A stretch of DNA of 17,314 nucleotides from Hyphomicrobiales bacterium (GTDB lineage: Bacteria > Pseudomonadota > Alphaproteobacteria > Rhizobiales > Aestuariivirgaceae): positions 1 through 17,314 of the forward strand of contig JAAURV010000030.1 of the NCBI GenBank assembly GCA_012032065.1, given 5' to 3'. The position numbers were made by a program, and so were the translations under genes. Below are positions 1 to 7,920 of the stretch, piece by piece; the stretch's first letter is position 1, and every line of letters starts with the position of its first letter. The notes beneath the pieces are model-generated. The model did no database searches, was not told where the DNA came from, and saw nothing but the letters and a program-made list of their open reading frames with translations.

Positions 1-102
1 CGCGAGCTGGAACCCAGCTTTGGTTCGGCAAGCGCGCCTGTGTCAGGCAAAGCTGGGTTCCAGCTCGCGCTCCGCTGCGCGTCGCTTGGCTGGAATGACG
101 GA
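1..102. repeat. Palindromic dispersed-repeat fragment at the window edge
   Basis: A perfect 22-base inverted repeat has its arms at 1-22 and 48-69, separated by a 25-base spacer. It is followed by a tail ending in TGGAATGACGG at 92-102. This tail is the typical edge of the short intergenic palindromic repeats found in many alphaproteobacterial genomes. The element may continue beyond the left edge of the window. No gene is supported here; the short open frame across it reads through repeat sequence. Its family assignment is from memory; the inverted repeat itself is directly visible. Confidence 0.6.
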
Positions 103-400
103 TGTTTTTGCCTTGAGTTAGCGCCTATGGGACTTGATCCGGGGATCGGCCCGGCCATGGAGAAAATTAAGGGGTGCCGAACGCCGGCATTTGCCCGCAT
201 CCATTTCAAAACCCCTTCTTCCATCTCTCAAAACCGTCATCCTGGCGAACGCCAGGATCCATAGCTCCGAACGCGGATAGCTCCGCGCTATGGATTCCGG
301 CTTCTCGCCGGGATGACGATTGAGGAAAGCACCAAGGATATAATCAGTACACAGATCAATTCTCTCTCCCCGTTGCGCTAGGGAAAGAAGAACCCTCTTC
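103..400. other. Non-coding stretch downstream of the sensor kinase gene
   Basis: No gene is supported in this stretch. It holds a segment around 128-160 that also resembles dispersed-repeat sequence (a GATCC/GGATC dyad), then a clear palindromic element at 235-318 listed separately. A weak 6-bp AGAAGA/TCTTCT hairpin at 386-401 overlaps the stop codon of the minus-strand kinase gene. It lacks a good U-run, so it is not called a terminator. Confidence 0.5.
235..318. repeat. Composite palindromic (REP-like) element
   Basis: Nested inverted repeats are visible. The outer arms CGTCATCC (235-242) and GGATGACG (311-318) are complementary, and so are the inner arms ATCCATAGC (257-265) and GCTATGGAT (287-295). 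Two small hairpins lie in between: a perfect 7-bp stem with a 2-nt loop at 241-256, and CCGGC/GCCGG at 297-311. The whole could fold as a branched structure. This is the architecture of non-coding REP-like dispersed repeats in alphaproteobacteria; copy number elsewhere in the genome cannot be seen here. Confidence 0.7.
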
Positions 401-2776
401 TCACGCCGCCTTCGCCGCCACCGTCTGCGCCAGCCGCACCGTCACCTCGGTTCCCTTGCCGACTTCGCTGGCGATGATCACTTCGCCGCCGTGCAGCGCC
501 ACCAGCGATTTCGAGATCGCAAGCCCCAGCCCCGACCCGCCGCGCGACTTGGTGAACTGGTTTTCCACCTGCTCGAAAGGCCGCCCCAGTTTCTCGATGT
601 CGTGCACCGGAATGCCGATTCCGGTATCCCTGATGATGACCGCGATCCGATCGCCCGAGGACTCTGCGGAAATTGTCACCTTGCCGCCTTCGGGCGTGAA
701 CTTCACGGCGTTCGACAAGAGATTGATGAACACCTGCTTGAGCGCGCGCTTGTCCGCGTCGATGGTCAGATCGGCCGGTATGATGCGCGTGACTTCGACG
801 CGGCCTTCCGCCGCGCGCGGGCCCACGAGCCGCATCGCTTCTTCGAAGACCGACGCCAGCGTGAATTGGCTCACCTCCAAATGCATCCGGCCCGCTTCGA
901 TCTTCGACATGTCGAGAATGTCGTTGATGACATCGAGCAGGAACTGTCCGCTCTTGTGAATGTCGCGCGCATACTCAGGATATTTGTCCGAACCCATCGG
1001 CCCAAAAATCTGCTCCTGCATCACTTCGCTGAAGCCGATGATGGCGTTGAGCGGCGTGCGCAGCTCGTGACTCATGTTGGCGAGGAATTCCGACTTCGAC
1101 CGGTTCGCCGCCTCGGCGCGGGTTTTCTCGCGCGCATATTTGTCGGCGAGATCGGCAAGCCTTTGCGATTGCTGTTCGGCGAGCAGGCGTTCCTTCTGCA
1201 GATCGCGCACCGTCATCATCAGTTCGCGCTCGGAGAGCAAGAGCCGCTCTTCCTGCTTCTTGAGCGGCGTGATGTCGGTGCCGACCGAAACGAAGCCGCC
1301 GTCCTTGGTGCGCCGCTCGTTGATCTGCAGCCAGCGCCGGTCGCCAAGCTGAACTTCGAAGGAAAGCCCTTCGCCGCTCTCGGCGCCGGGCACCGAGACG
1401 CGCTGGCGCACCATTGGTTCGTTGGCGGCGGCCGTAACGGTGTCATAAGGCGTGCCCGGCAGGCACACGGTGGCTGGCAGCGTGTGGAACTGCTGGTACT
1501 TGCTGTTGCACATCACCAGCTTGTTGTCGGGGTCCCACAGCACGAAGGCTTCCGAAATATTCTCGATGGCGTCGCGCAAACGCAGTTCCGCGTCGGCGTT
1601 GATCTTGTCCGTCTGCTTCTGCTCGGAGACGTCGAACACGATGCCGACAAGATGCGGCGCGTCCTTGCTGAGGCCAGGCGCAAGTGCGGCGCGCGCGCGC
1701 AGCCACACCCAGTTGCCGTTCTCGTGGCGCATGCGGAACTCGCGGTCGAAAACCGAGCGTTCGCCGTTCAGCAGCTCTTCTACGACGGTCTCGAATTGCG
1801 AGTCCTCCGGATGAAGCCTTTGCGCGACTTCGCCGAAGCTCAGATATTCGCCTTTGACCGGCATGCCGAGAATCTCGAACATCGACTTCGACCAGAAGAT
1901 CGAGCCCTCGGCGACATTCCAGTCCCACATGCCGCAGTTGCCGCGGTCGAGCGCCTTGTCGAGCCGCTCGCTGGCGATGGCCAGCGTGGCGTCGGCTTCC
2001 GCCGCCTTCGCCGCCTGCCAATGAAACGCGCCCGCCAGCATCGTCAGTACAAGGAACGTCACGCCGAAGAGAAGCGCCACCCGCGTCATCGCCGAAAACC
2101 AGGCGCCGAGCATCCCGGACTTCCGCTGCACGGTGAGAAGATTCGCGGGATAGGACCCCAGCTCATGCAGCACCGCATAGGCATCTTCGCCGGTGGAGAG
2201 GGTAACGGGCGTCATGGCCGGCGCCGCGGGATTTGCCGTCAGGAAGAAGCCGCCCGGAAGCAGCGCCGAGATCGAACCCCTGACGGCATTTTCGGGATGC
2301 GAGGCGACAATGTCGCCGTTGGCGGCGACGATCGCGTGCATGCGCCCTTCGCCCGTATCGTGATTGATCGCTTCGGCCAGGAAACTGGCGTCGATGGGCG
2401 GCGGCGTTTGGCCTTTCTCCGCCGATGACGCAAGCCGCGCCTTGATGGCCGAGGCGGCAAGCCGGGTTTGCAGCATGGAGAGATCGTTCTGCTGCGCCAC
2501 GTTTGCCGCGCGGCTTTGCATGAGTTGCGAGAGCAGCGACACCGCCAGCGTAAGCAGGAAGAGAGCCGTGAGGCCGGTGATAAGAAGCCGCAAGCCCCGC
2601 TCGGTGATGACGATGCGCCACCGCGCCGGCAGAGGCGCCGGCAACCGCAAGGTACGCTCTTTCGAGAACAACTCGGAAATATGAATCTTGGCCAAAATCG
2701 ATCCCCGCCTGCCGCCGCCCAAGCGTTCACTCGTCATAACTGCCGCAAGTCGCAGAACCCGCGAATCAACGGCCAT
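401..2776 (-). CDS. pleC: PleC-like membrane PAS sensor histidine kinase
   Basis: The 791-residue membrane histidine kinase is intact. A cytoplasmic N-terminus is followed by TM1 (about 62-86), an extracytoplasmic domain (about 87-227) and TM2 (about 228-252). Next come a PAS domain with a PAC segment (about 268-386, starting ALDRGNCGMWDWN), a second PAS (about 398-505) and a coiled coil (507-560). The H-box has the phospho-acceptor His570 (MSHELRTPLN). The ATPase domain has the N-box (FINLLSNAVKF, Asn689), DTGIGIP (717-723) and GGSGLGL (746-752). There is no receiver domain. This order and the wording of the first PAS match PleC, the polar kinase/phosphatase acting on DivK and PleD in Caulobacter-type cell-cycle control. 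Linkage to pepN supports that. It lies 39 bp after pepN and is probably co-transcribed. The start is not certain: neither the ATG at 2776 nor an in-frame ATG at 2737 has a clear ribosome binding site. The gene name is an inference; another PAS kinase of the DivJ/PleC group is the alternative. Confidence 0.8.
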   Translation of the reverse strand: MAVDSRVLRLAAVMTSERLGGGRRGSILAKIHISELFSKERTLRLPAPLPARWRIVITERGLRLLITGLTALFLLTLAVSLLSQLMQSRAANVAQQNDLSMLQTRLAASAIKARLASSAEKGQTPPPIDASFLAEAINHDTGEGRMHAIVAANGDIVASHPENAVRGSISALLPGGFFLTANPAAPAMTPVTLSTGEDAYAVLHELGSYPANLLTVQRKSGMLGAWFSAMTRVALLFGVTFLVLTMLAGAFHWQAAKAAEADATLAIASERLDKALDRGNCGMWDWNVAEGSIFWSKSMFEILGMPVKGEYLSFGEVAQRLHPEDSQFETVVEELLNGERSVFDREFRMRHENGNWVWLRARAALAPGLSKDAPHLVGIVFDVSEQKQTDKINADAELRLRDAIENISEAFVLWDPDNKLVMCNSKYQQFHTLPATVCLPGTPYDTVTAAANEPMVRQRVSVPGAESGEGLSFEVQLGDRRWLQINERRTKDGGFVSVGTDITPLKKQEERLLLSERELMMTVRDLQKERLLAEQQSQRLADLADKYAREKTRAEAANRSKSEFLANMSHELRTPLNAIIGFSEVMQEQIFGPMGSDKYPEYARDIHKSGQFLLDVINDILDMSKIEAGRMHLEVSQFTLASVFEEAMRLVGPRAAEGRVEVTRIIPADLTIDADKRALKQVFINLLSNAVKFTPEGGKVTISAESSGDRIAVIIRDTGIGIPVHDIEKLGRPFEQVENQFTKSRGGSGLGLAISKSLVALHGGEVIIASEVGKGTEVTVRLAQTVAAKAA

Positions 2777-2815
2777 TGATTCGTAAGTCGAGTGATTTGT
2801 CCACCCTTTCGAAAG

Positions 2816-5466
2816 TCAGGCGGCGAGCATGCGCGAAACGATCTCGTAAGTGTCGCGCGAAAGCTTCTCTTTGGCGAAAATCCGGTTGAGTTGGGCCTGG
2901 GCCTGGAAGCGCCGGGGAGCGTCGAGCATGCGCCAGCTCCTGAACCCCGTGGCGATCCGGGCGGCAACTTGGGGGTTGCTTTGATCGAGCGTGAGGATCG
3001 CGTCGGCGACCACGGCATAACCCTGGCCATGCGCCGCATTGAAGCCCGAAGGATTGGCGCTGGTGAACGATCCGATCAGCGCATAGACGCGGTTTGGCGT
3101 GGCGAAGGTGAAGGCGGGATGTTTGGTGAGCGCCGCGATCCGCGCCGCGGCACTGTCCCCCGCGATCTGCGCATTGAGCGCCAGCCACTTGTCGACGAGC
3201 AGGGGATCGCCGCCATGACGTTCGAAGAAGCGTGAGAGTTCGGGCGCTGCCGCGTCTTCGCCGATGGAAACAAGCGCGCCGAGCGCGCCGATTTCGGCGG
3301 TCATGCTGACGGGCGCTTCGAGGTCTTCCCGCGCAAGCCTGATCGCCTCGTCCTGATCCGCCGCCGCAAGCAGATGCAGCGCCGCATAGCGAAGCGACCG
3401 TCTTGCCGTGCTCTGTGGATCGGGTTTGTAGGCGGCCGTCTCCGCCGTGTCCCGCCAGATGGTTCGAAGCTGGGGAAGAACAGCCCTGCCGGTGACTCCA
3501 CGTAAATGCGTGCGCGCGGCGAGGACCGTGTCGGTGTTCACATCGCGGCCAATCGCGGCGGCGATCTCCGCTTCCGCCGGCAAGCCGAGCATCAGCGCCT
3601 TGAAAGCCGCATCGACCCGAGTGTCGTTCAGCACCCCGGAAAGCGCGCGCGCATAACCCGAAGCATCTGGAAGTGCCCCGCTGCCCGCCAGCGCGCCAGC
3701 TATCTTCAAGGCCAATTCCTTCGCGACTGTCTGCCCCGCCTCCCAACGGTTGAAGGTGTCCGGGTCATTCTCCATGAGAAAGAGATTTGCCGCTTCGCCT
3801 TGGTTGACGGTGAGGGTGACCGGCGCGGTGAATCCGCGGTTGATGGAAACGACCGGCTTCCTTGGCACGTTGCGGAAGATGAACGTCTGCCGCTTCTCGC
3901 GAAGCTCGATCACGGGTTCGTTGAGCGCGCCAACGCCATCGAGATCGAGCGGCATGTCCTCGCCATCGGGCGCGATCAGGCCCAGCCGCAAGGGCATGTG
4001 GAGCGCGCGCTTGAAGTCCTGTCCCGGAGTCGGAGCGGTCGCTTGTTCGATGTCGAGCGCGAAGGTCTTGCGTGTGGCGTCGTAGCTTCCCTGCGCCGCC
4101 ACATGCGGGGTTCCCGCCTGTTCGTACCACGCAAAGAACTGCGAAAGATCGCGACCCGAAGCCTCTTCCATGCAGCGCACGAAATCCTCGATCGCCGCCG
4201 CTTCGCCATCGTGCCGCGCGAAATAGAGGTCCATCGCCTTGCGGAACGCAGCCTTGCCGATGAGGCTCTGCATCATGCGGCAGATCTCCGCGCCCTTCTC
4301 GTAGACGGTCGGCGTGTAGAAATTGTTGATCTCGATATAGGAGGAAGGCCGCACGGCATGCGCCAGAGGCCCGCCATCTTCCGGAAACTGCCGCGCCCTC
4401 AGTGTCTTTACGTCGGAGATGCGCTTCACCGCGCGCGAGCGGAGATCGGAGGTGAACTCCTGGTCGCGGAACACGGTCAGCCCTTCCTTGAGGCAAAGCT
4501 GAAACCAGTCGCGGCAAGTGATCCGGTTGCCCGACCAGTTGTGGAAATACTCGTGCCCGATGATGGCTTCGATGTTGGCGTAATCGGTATCGGTCGCCGT
4601 TTCCGGCAAGGCGAGAATGTATTTGTCGTTGAAGATGTTGAGACCCTTGTTCTCCATCGCTCCCATGTTAAAGGCGGGCACCGCCACGATATTGAAGACA
4701 TCGAGATCGTACTCGCGCCCGAACGCCTCTTCGTCCCAGCGCATCGACGCCTTGAGCGACTCCATCGCCCAGGCGCAGCGTTCCTCCTTGCCCTTCTCCA
4801 CATAGATGCCAAGCGACACGTGTTTTCCGGAGCGGGTGACGAAACTGTCCTCCACCTTGGCCAGATCGCCCGCCACCAACGCGAACAAATAACTCGGCTT
4901 GGGATGCGGATCGCTCCATTCGGCGAAATGCCAGCCGTTCCCAAGGCCGCCGCTTGCACCGGGATTGCCGTTCGAGAGCAGCACCGGGCAAGTCTTCCGG
5001 TCCGCTTCGATGCGGACCTTGTAGATCGTCATCGCATCGGGCCTGTCGTAAAAATAGGTGATGCGCCGGAAGCCCTCGGCCTCGCATTGCGTGCAGAAAA
5101 CGCCATTGGTGACGTAGAGCCCGGACAATTCGCTATTCGCCGAAGGATTGCATGTGGTTTCGATTTCGAGCGTGAAGGACTCCCGGGGTACGTTCGGAAT
5201 GGTGAGGGAGTCCTGGGTCAGCGCAAAGTGCCGCCGCGCCAGCGGTTCGCCATTGAGCTTGATGCCGTCGAGTTCGATCTTCTCGCCATCGAGCACAAGC
5301 GGCGCGTTGGTTTCGCTGGACTTGGGATTTGGTTTGAAGACGATACGAGAGCGGACGGCGGGTCTTTCCGCTGAGCAAGCTGGAAAGCCAGCTCAATGCT
5401 CTCCGCCACATAGGGCGTCGGCTTGTAGTTGGCGAGAAGGGTCTTGGCCGGGGCGGCGGTGTCCAT
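2816..5466 (-). CDS. pepN: Aminopeptidase N, family M1 (one apparent frameshift)
   Basis: This is a zinc aminopeptidase that removes N-terminal residues from peptides in the cytoplasm. The M1 motifs are all present: GAMEN (about residues 269-273) and HEYFH-x18-E (305-309, Glu328). The C-terminal DUF3458/ARM-like region of bacterial PepN runs to the end. The uninterrupted frame starts only at a GTG at 5296 and would lack the first 57 residues. Those residues (MDTAAPAKTLLANYKPTPY...) lie in another frame from an ATG at 5464-5466. Adding one base to the G-run at 5360-5362 (C-run on the coding strand) joins the halves as AQRKDPAVRSRIVFKPNP and gives exactly 883 aa, the usual family size. I read this as a sequencing indel. 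No clear Shine-Dalgarno precedes the ATG. pleC follows 39 bp downstream. If the indel were real, the enzyme would lose the start of its N-terminal beta domain. Confidence 0.9.
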
Positions 5467-5473
5467 CAGCCGC

Positions 5474-5502
5474 AAGAATCCGTCCTCGCGGCAAGCTGTC
5501 AA
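5474..5502 (-). promoter_or_regulatory. Possible promoter of pepN-pleC
   Basis: On the minus strand a perfect TTGACA (-35) occupies 5502-5497. After 16-17 bases comes a poor -10 (GATTCT or ATTCTT, about 5480-5474), immediately upstream of the proposed pepN ATG at 5466. If used, the transcript would be almost leaderless, which would fit the missing Shine-Dalgarno. Only the -35 hexamer is strong, so this is tentative. Confidence 0.3.
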
Positions 5503-5556
5503 CAGGTCTTGGTCAAAGCGGGAACATGACTCTAACCTGTTTATTCGATCACGGGT

Positions 5557-5576
5557 TTTGTGGCACTGTGCACAAA
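5557..5576. promoter_or_regulatory. Dyad symmetry upstream of the flavoprotein gene
   Basis: TTTGTG and CACAAA half-sites are separated by 8 bases, with TGTGCACA (5567-5574) inside. The dyad lies in the divergent pepN/flavoprotein intergenic region, 22 bases before the proposed GTG start. It could be a regulator binding site, but no regulator gene is adjacent and the site could be chance. Confidence 0.3.
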
Positions 5577-5598
5577 GACGGCAGCGGAGCATTGGCGC

Positions 5599-6860
5599 GT
5601 GGAGAAGATTGAAGTTTTGATCGTGGGAGCAGGGCAGGCAGGCCTCGCGATGAGCGCTCAGTTAAGCGATGCGCGCGTGCCGCATCTCGTTCTCGAGCGG
5701 GGAAGAATCGCGGAACTTGGCGCTCGGCCCGTTGGGACGGCCTCGTCGCCAACGGTCCCGCCTGGCACGACCGCTATCCGGGCCTCGAGTTTCCCGGCTA
5801 CGGACCGGAAGACTTCGTGCCGAAGGAAAAAATCGCGGACGCCTTTGTGGCATTTTCCGAAAGCATCAAGTCTCCCGTGCGCTGCGGTGTTGAAGTCAAG
5901 TCAGTACGGAAGAATGACGGCCGCTTGGGCTTCCGCATCGAAACTTCCGAAGGCGCGATCGAAGCGAACTATGTGGTCGCGGCCACGGGTGCGTTCCAGA
6001 AGCCTATCATTCCGGCGCTCGTTCCCGAAAGCGCCGGGATCATGCAGATGCATTCGACTGCCTACCGCAATCCGGATCAGTTGCCGGACGGTGCTGTGCT
6101 TGTGGTGGGTGCTGGCTCGTCGGGCGCGCAATCGCGGATGAGTTGGTGCGCGCGGAAGACGCGTCTATCTCTCCGTCGGGCCGCACGACCGTCCCCCGCG
6201 CCGATACCGCGAGCGCGACTTCGTCTGGTGGCTGGGTGTACTGGCAAGTGGGAGGCAGGAGCGCCGCCAGAGGGCAGAGAACACGTGACCATTGCGGTAA
6301 GCGGGGCCTATGGCGGCAAGACCGTCGATTTCCGCAATCTCACCGCCGAAGGAATGACTCTGGTCGGTAGAACGGAAAAGCTCGATGACGGCGAGATGTC
6401 TTTCGCCAACGACCTCGCGCGCAACATCGCGCAAGGCGATGCGAACTATTTGTCGGTGCTCGATGAAGCCGATGCCTTCGTCGCGAGGAACGGCCTCGAT
6501 CTGCCGGAGGAACCCGAAGCCCGCGTGATCGGGCCTGATCCAAAATGCATGACCGATCCGATCCTGAAGTTGAACCTTGGCGAAGCAGGCATCGCCTCGA
6601 TCATCTGGGCCACGGGCTTCTCAAACGACTACCGCTGGCTGCAAGTGAATGCATTCGATCCGAAGGGCAAACCCAGGCACCAGCGCGGCGTATCGTCGGA
6701 GCCGGGCGTCTATTTTCTCGGCCTGCCATGGCTGTCGCGCCGTGGATCGAGCTTCATCTGGGGCGTATGGCACGACGCCAAATATCTCGCCGGCCACATC
6801 GCCATCCAACGCGGCTATCTGGCGTATGGGGGGCGGAAGAAGGCAGCGGAGACAGTTTGA
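5599..6860 (+). CDS. CzcO/FMO-like FAD- and NAD(P)H-dependent oxidoreductase (four apparent frameshifts)
   Basis: This is a flavoprotein of the flavin-containing monooxygenase/CzcO group (COG2072). The N-terminal FAD Rossmann motif GAGQAG lies at residues 10-15. An HSTAY segment resembles the FMO fingerprint, the NAD(P)H motif is VVGAGSSGAQ, and an IIWATGFSNDYRW motif lies near the C-terminus. The reading frame changes four times. The shifts are at about 5714-5715 (AA), 6130-6131 (AA), 6154-6157 (GG or AA) and 6243-6244 (GG). Adding one base at each site restores a continuous protein (joins AETWRSARWDG, GAQIADELVRAGRRVYLSVG and LGVLGKWEAG). The total becomes 1266 nt, exactly 422 codons. I chose the GTG at 5599 because GGAG lies 9 bases upstream; a GTG at 5560 is the alternative. 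The substrate is unknown. Hydroxylation or Baeyer-Villiger chemistry is possible for the family, but nothing here decides it. The stop codon overlaps the putative -35 of the next operon. Confidence 0.8.
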
Positions 6861-6890
6861 CACTTGTCACACTCTATGTTACACGTGTAA
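6857..6890 (+). promoter_or_regulatory. Putative higBA promoter and operator
   Basis: A consensus -35 TTGACA lies at 6857-6862 and overlaps the stop codon of the flavoprotein gene. The -10 is weak (about 6879-6884). A perfect 12-bp palindrome TTACACGTGTAA occupies 6879-6890, ending just before the higB ATG at 6894. Toxin-antitoxin operons of this family are usually autorepressed by the antitoxin binding such palindromes, so this is the likely HigA operator. The close spacing suggests a very short or leaderless transcript. Confidence 0.55.
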
Positions 6891-6893
6891 GGG

Positions 6894-7185
6894 ATGATCG
6901 CCAATTTCCGGCATAAGGGCCTCGAAGCTTTTTTTCGAGAAGGATGACGGAAGGAGGCTTCCACCTGGCATGCTCGGCCGAATTCGCGAAATCCTGACTG
7001 CGTTGGAGGCGGCGGCGGCGGCGGCGGTGTCGGTTGAGCAATTGGATCGCCCTTCATTCCGGCTGCATCCACTCAAAGGCAACCTAAAAGGCAGATGGGC
7101 GGTGACGGTGCGGGCAAACTGGCGGATCGTTTTCCGTTTTGAGAAGGGACAGTTTCACGATGTCGACTTTCTCGACTATCATTGA
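6894..7185 (+). CDS. higB: HigB-type toxin, RelE superfamily (one apparent frameshift)
   Basis: This is a HigB/RelE-like mRNA interferase, expected to cleave mRNA on the ribosome when not bound by HigA. From the ATG at 6894 the protein begins MIANFRHKGLEAFF. After the T7 run at 6929-6935 the frame is lost. Removing one T gives AFFEKDDGRRLPPGM and a continuous 96-aa protein, close to the usual 90-95. The conserved C-terminal half is uninterrupted: LHPLKGNLKGRWAV, then NWRIVFRF and a terminal DVDFLDYH. This is the only indel in the window that looks like an unambiguous insertion. A (GCG)6 tract at 7009-7026 encodes a run of alanines where relatives have a short helix-loop. An uninterrupted shorter frame begins at 6970 but would lack the first helix. 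The antitoxin gene follows at once, the toxin-first order typical of higBA. Confidence 0.85.
7009..7026 (+). repeat. (GCG)6 trinucleotide repeat inside higB
   Basis: Six GCG codons in a row follow GAG and precede GTG, giving a polyalanine tract in the toxin. Triplet expansion or contraction here would keep the frame. Confidence 0.9.
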
Positions 7186-7203
7186 GGAGCAACTTCATTG
7201 CGT

Positions 7204-7496
7204 ATGAAAAATCCGGCGTATCCTGCCTTCTTATCAAGTCCGATTTGGAGGCGCTTGGCGTCCCGGTTGCGAAAGCTGCCGGAGCACTCGGCATTTCCCG
7301 TCAGCACCTTTACCGCGTGATCAAGGGCGAGTGCCCCGTTTCGGCGGATCTGGCTTGGCGGCTGGAACAGGCGATTGGCTCGACAGCCGAGTTTTGGCTT
7401 AGCGTGCAGATCAACTACGATGTTGCGCAAATTCGCAACAGCAAGTCGAAACCGTTGGTTCGAAAGCTCGCGCCGCGCTTGCCGAAAGCCGCCTAG
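7204..7496 (+). CDS. higA: HigA-type antitoxin, XRE-family HTH (one apparent frameshift)
   Basis: This is the antitoxin and DNA-binding autorepressor partner of HigB. The helix-turn-helix spans about residues 20-41 (VPVAKAAGALGISRQHLYRVI), followed by the family motif GSTAEFWLSVQ. The start MKNPAYPG lies in a different frame from the rest. Adding one G at 7225 (GG for G, giving PGLLIKSDLEALG) restores the HPG-like opening typical of HigA and yields 97 aa. One extra C at 7226-7227 would also restore the frame. GAGGAG (7184-7189) overlaps the higB stop codon and lies 14 bases before the ATG. An in-frame TTG at 7198 with 8-base spacing could be used instead. ridA begins 3 bases after the stop codon. 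Confidence 0.85.
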
Positions 7497-7499
7497 ACC

Positions 7500-7916
7500 A
7501 TGACCGCCCACACCCGCATCCGGCCCTTCAACACGAAGGACACTTACCCCGAGCAGAAGCTCGACAACGATCTCTGCCAGGCCGTGGTGGCGAAGGGAAC
7601 CATGGTCTTCGTGCGTGGCCAGATTTCGCAGGACCTCGACACGCGCGAGTCGCTGCATGTGGGAGACGCCGCCGCGCAGACGGCGAAGGCCATGGCCAAC
7701 ATCAAGATGCTGATGGAAGAAGCAGGCGGCCACATGGACCACGTCTGCCGCGTAGTGGTCTACCTGACGGACATCCGCTACCGGCAGGATGTCTACCGCG
7801 AGATGGGCAAGTGGCTTAAAGGCGTTTTCCCATGTTCGACGGGCCTCGTAATCACGGCACTCGCGCGGCCCGAATGGCTCGTCGAGATCGAAGTCACCGC
7901 CGTCATTCCGGACTGA
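7500..7916 (+). CDS. RidA/YjgF family protein
   Basis: The gene is an intact 138-residue member of the RidA (YjgF/YER057c/UK114) family, small trimeric proteins of which true RidA hydrolyses reactive enamine/imine intermediates. Visible family features are VVAKGTMVFVRGQIS near the N-terminus, the ANIKMLMEEAGG helix, VCRVVVYLTD and the terminal LVEIEVTAV strand. In true RidA an arginine before the final strands binds the substrate carboxylate. Here the corresponding segment reads PCSTGLVITALARPEWLVEIE, and my by-eye alignment places a threonine there, so imine deaminase activity is doubtful. The gene starts 3 bases after higA and ends 4 bases before the DUF1028 gene, so co-transcription is very likely. 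With DUF1028 and an M20 deacylase next door, a role in breakdown of an N-acylated amine or amino acid is a reasonable guess. Confidence 0.88.
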   Translation: MTAHTRIRPFNTKDTYPEQKLDNDLCQAVVAKGTMVFVRGQISQDLDTRESLHVGDAAAQTAKAMANIKMLMEEAGGHMDHVCRVVVYLTDIRYRQDVYREMGKWLKGVFPCSTGLVITALARPEWLVEIEVTAVIPD

Positions 7917-7920
7917 GCCG

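Noticed and set aside
40..264. 74-aa open frame in the left intergenic region
   Set aside because: It runs through palindromic dispersed-repeat sequence and has no ribosome binding site or similarity to a known protein; such frames are common artefacts of these repeats.
386..401. Terminator hairpin after the kinase gene
   Set aside because: The 6-bp stem is AT-rich, overlaps the stop codon and is followed by TTCCC, not a U-run; too weak to call.
491..2428. 645-aa open frame on the plus strand
   Set aside because: It is antisense to the intact histidine kinase and its translation is rich in Arg, His and Leu with no recognisable domain, as expected for a GC-rich shadow frame.
3506..5374. 622-aa open frame on the plus strand
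   Set aside because: It is antisense to pepN, whose catalytic motifs are unmistakable; the frame shows no domain of its own.
5599..6860. Flavoprotein as a genuine pseudogene
   Set aside because: Four breaks would suggest decay, but every break is repaired by one base in a short run, the conserved residues on all segments are kept and the repaired length is a whole number of codons.
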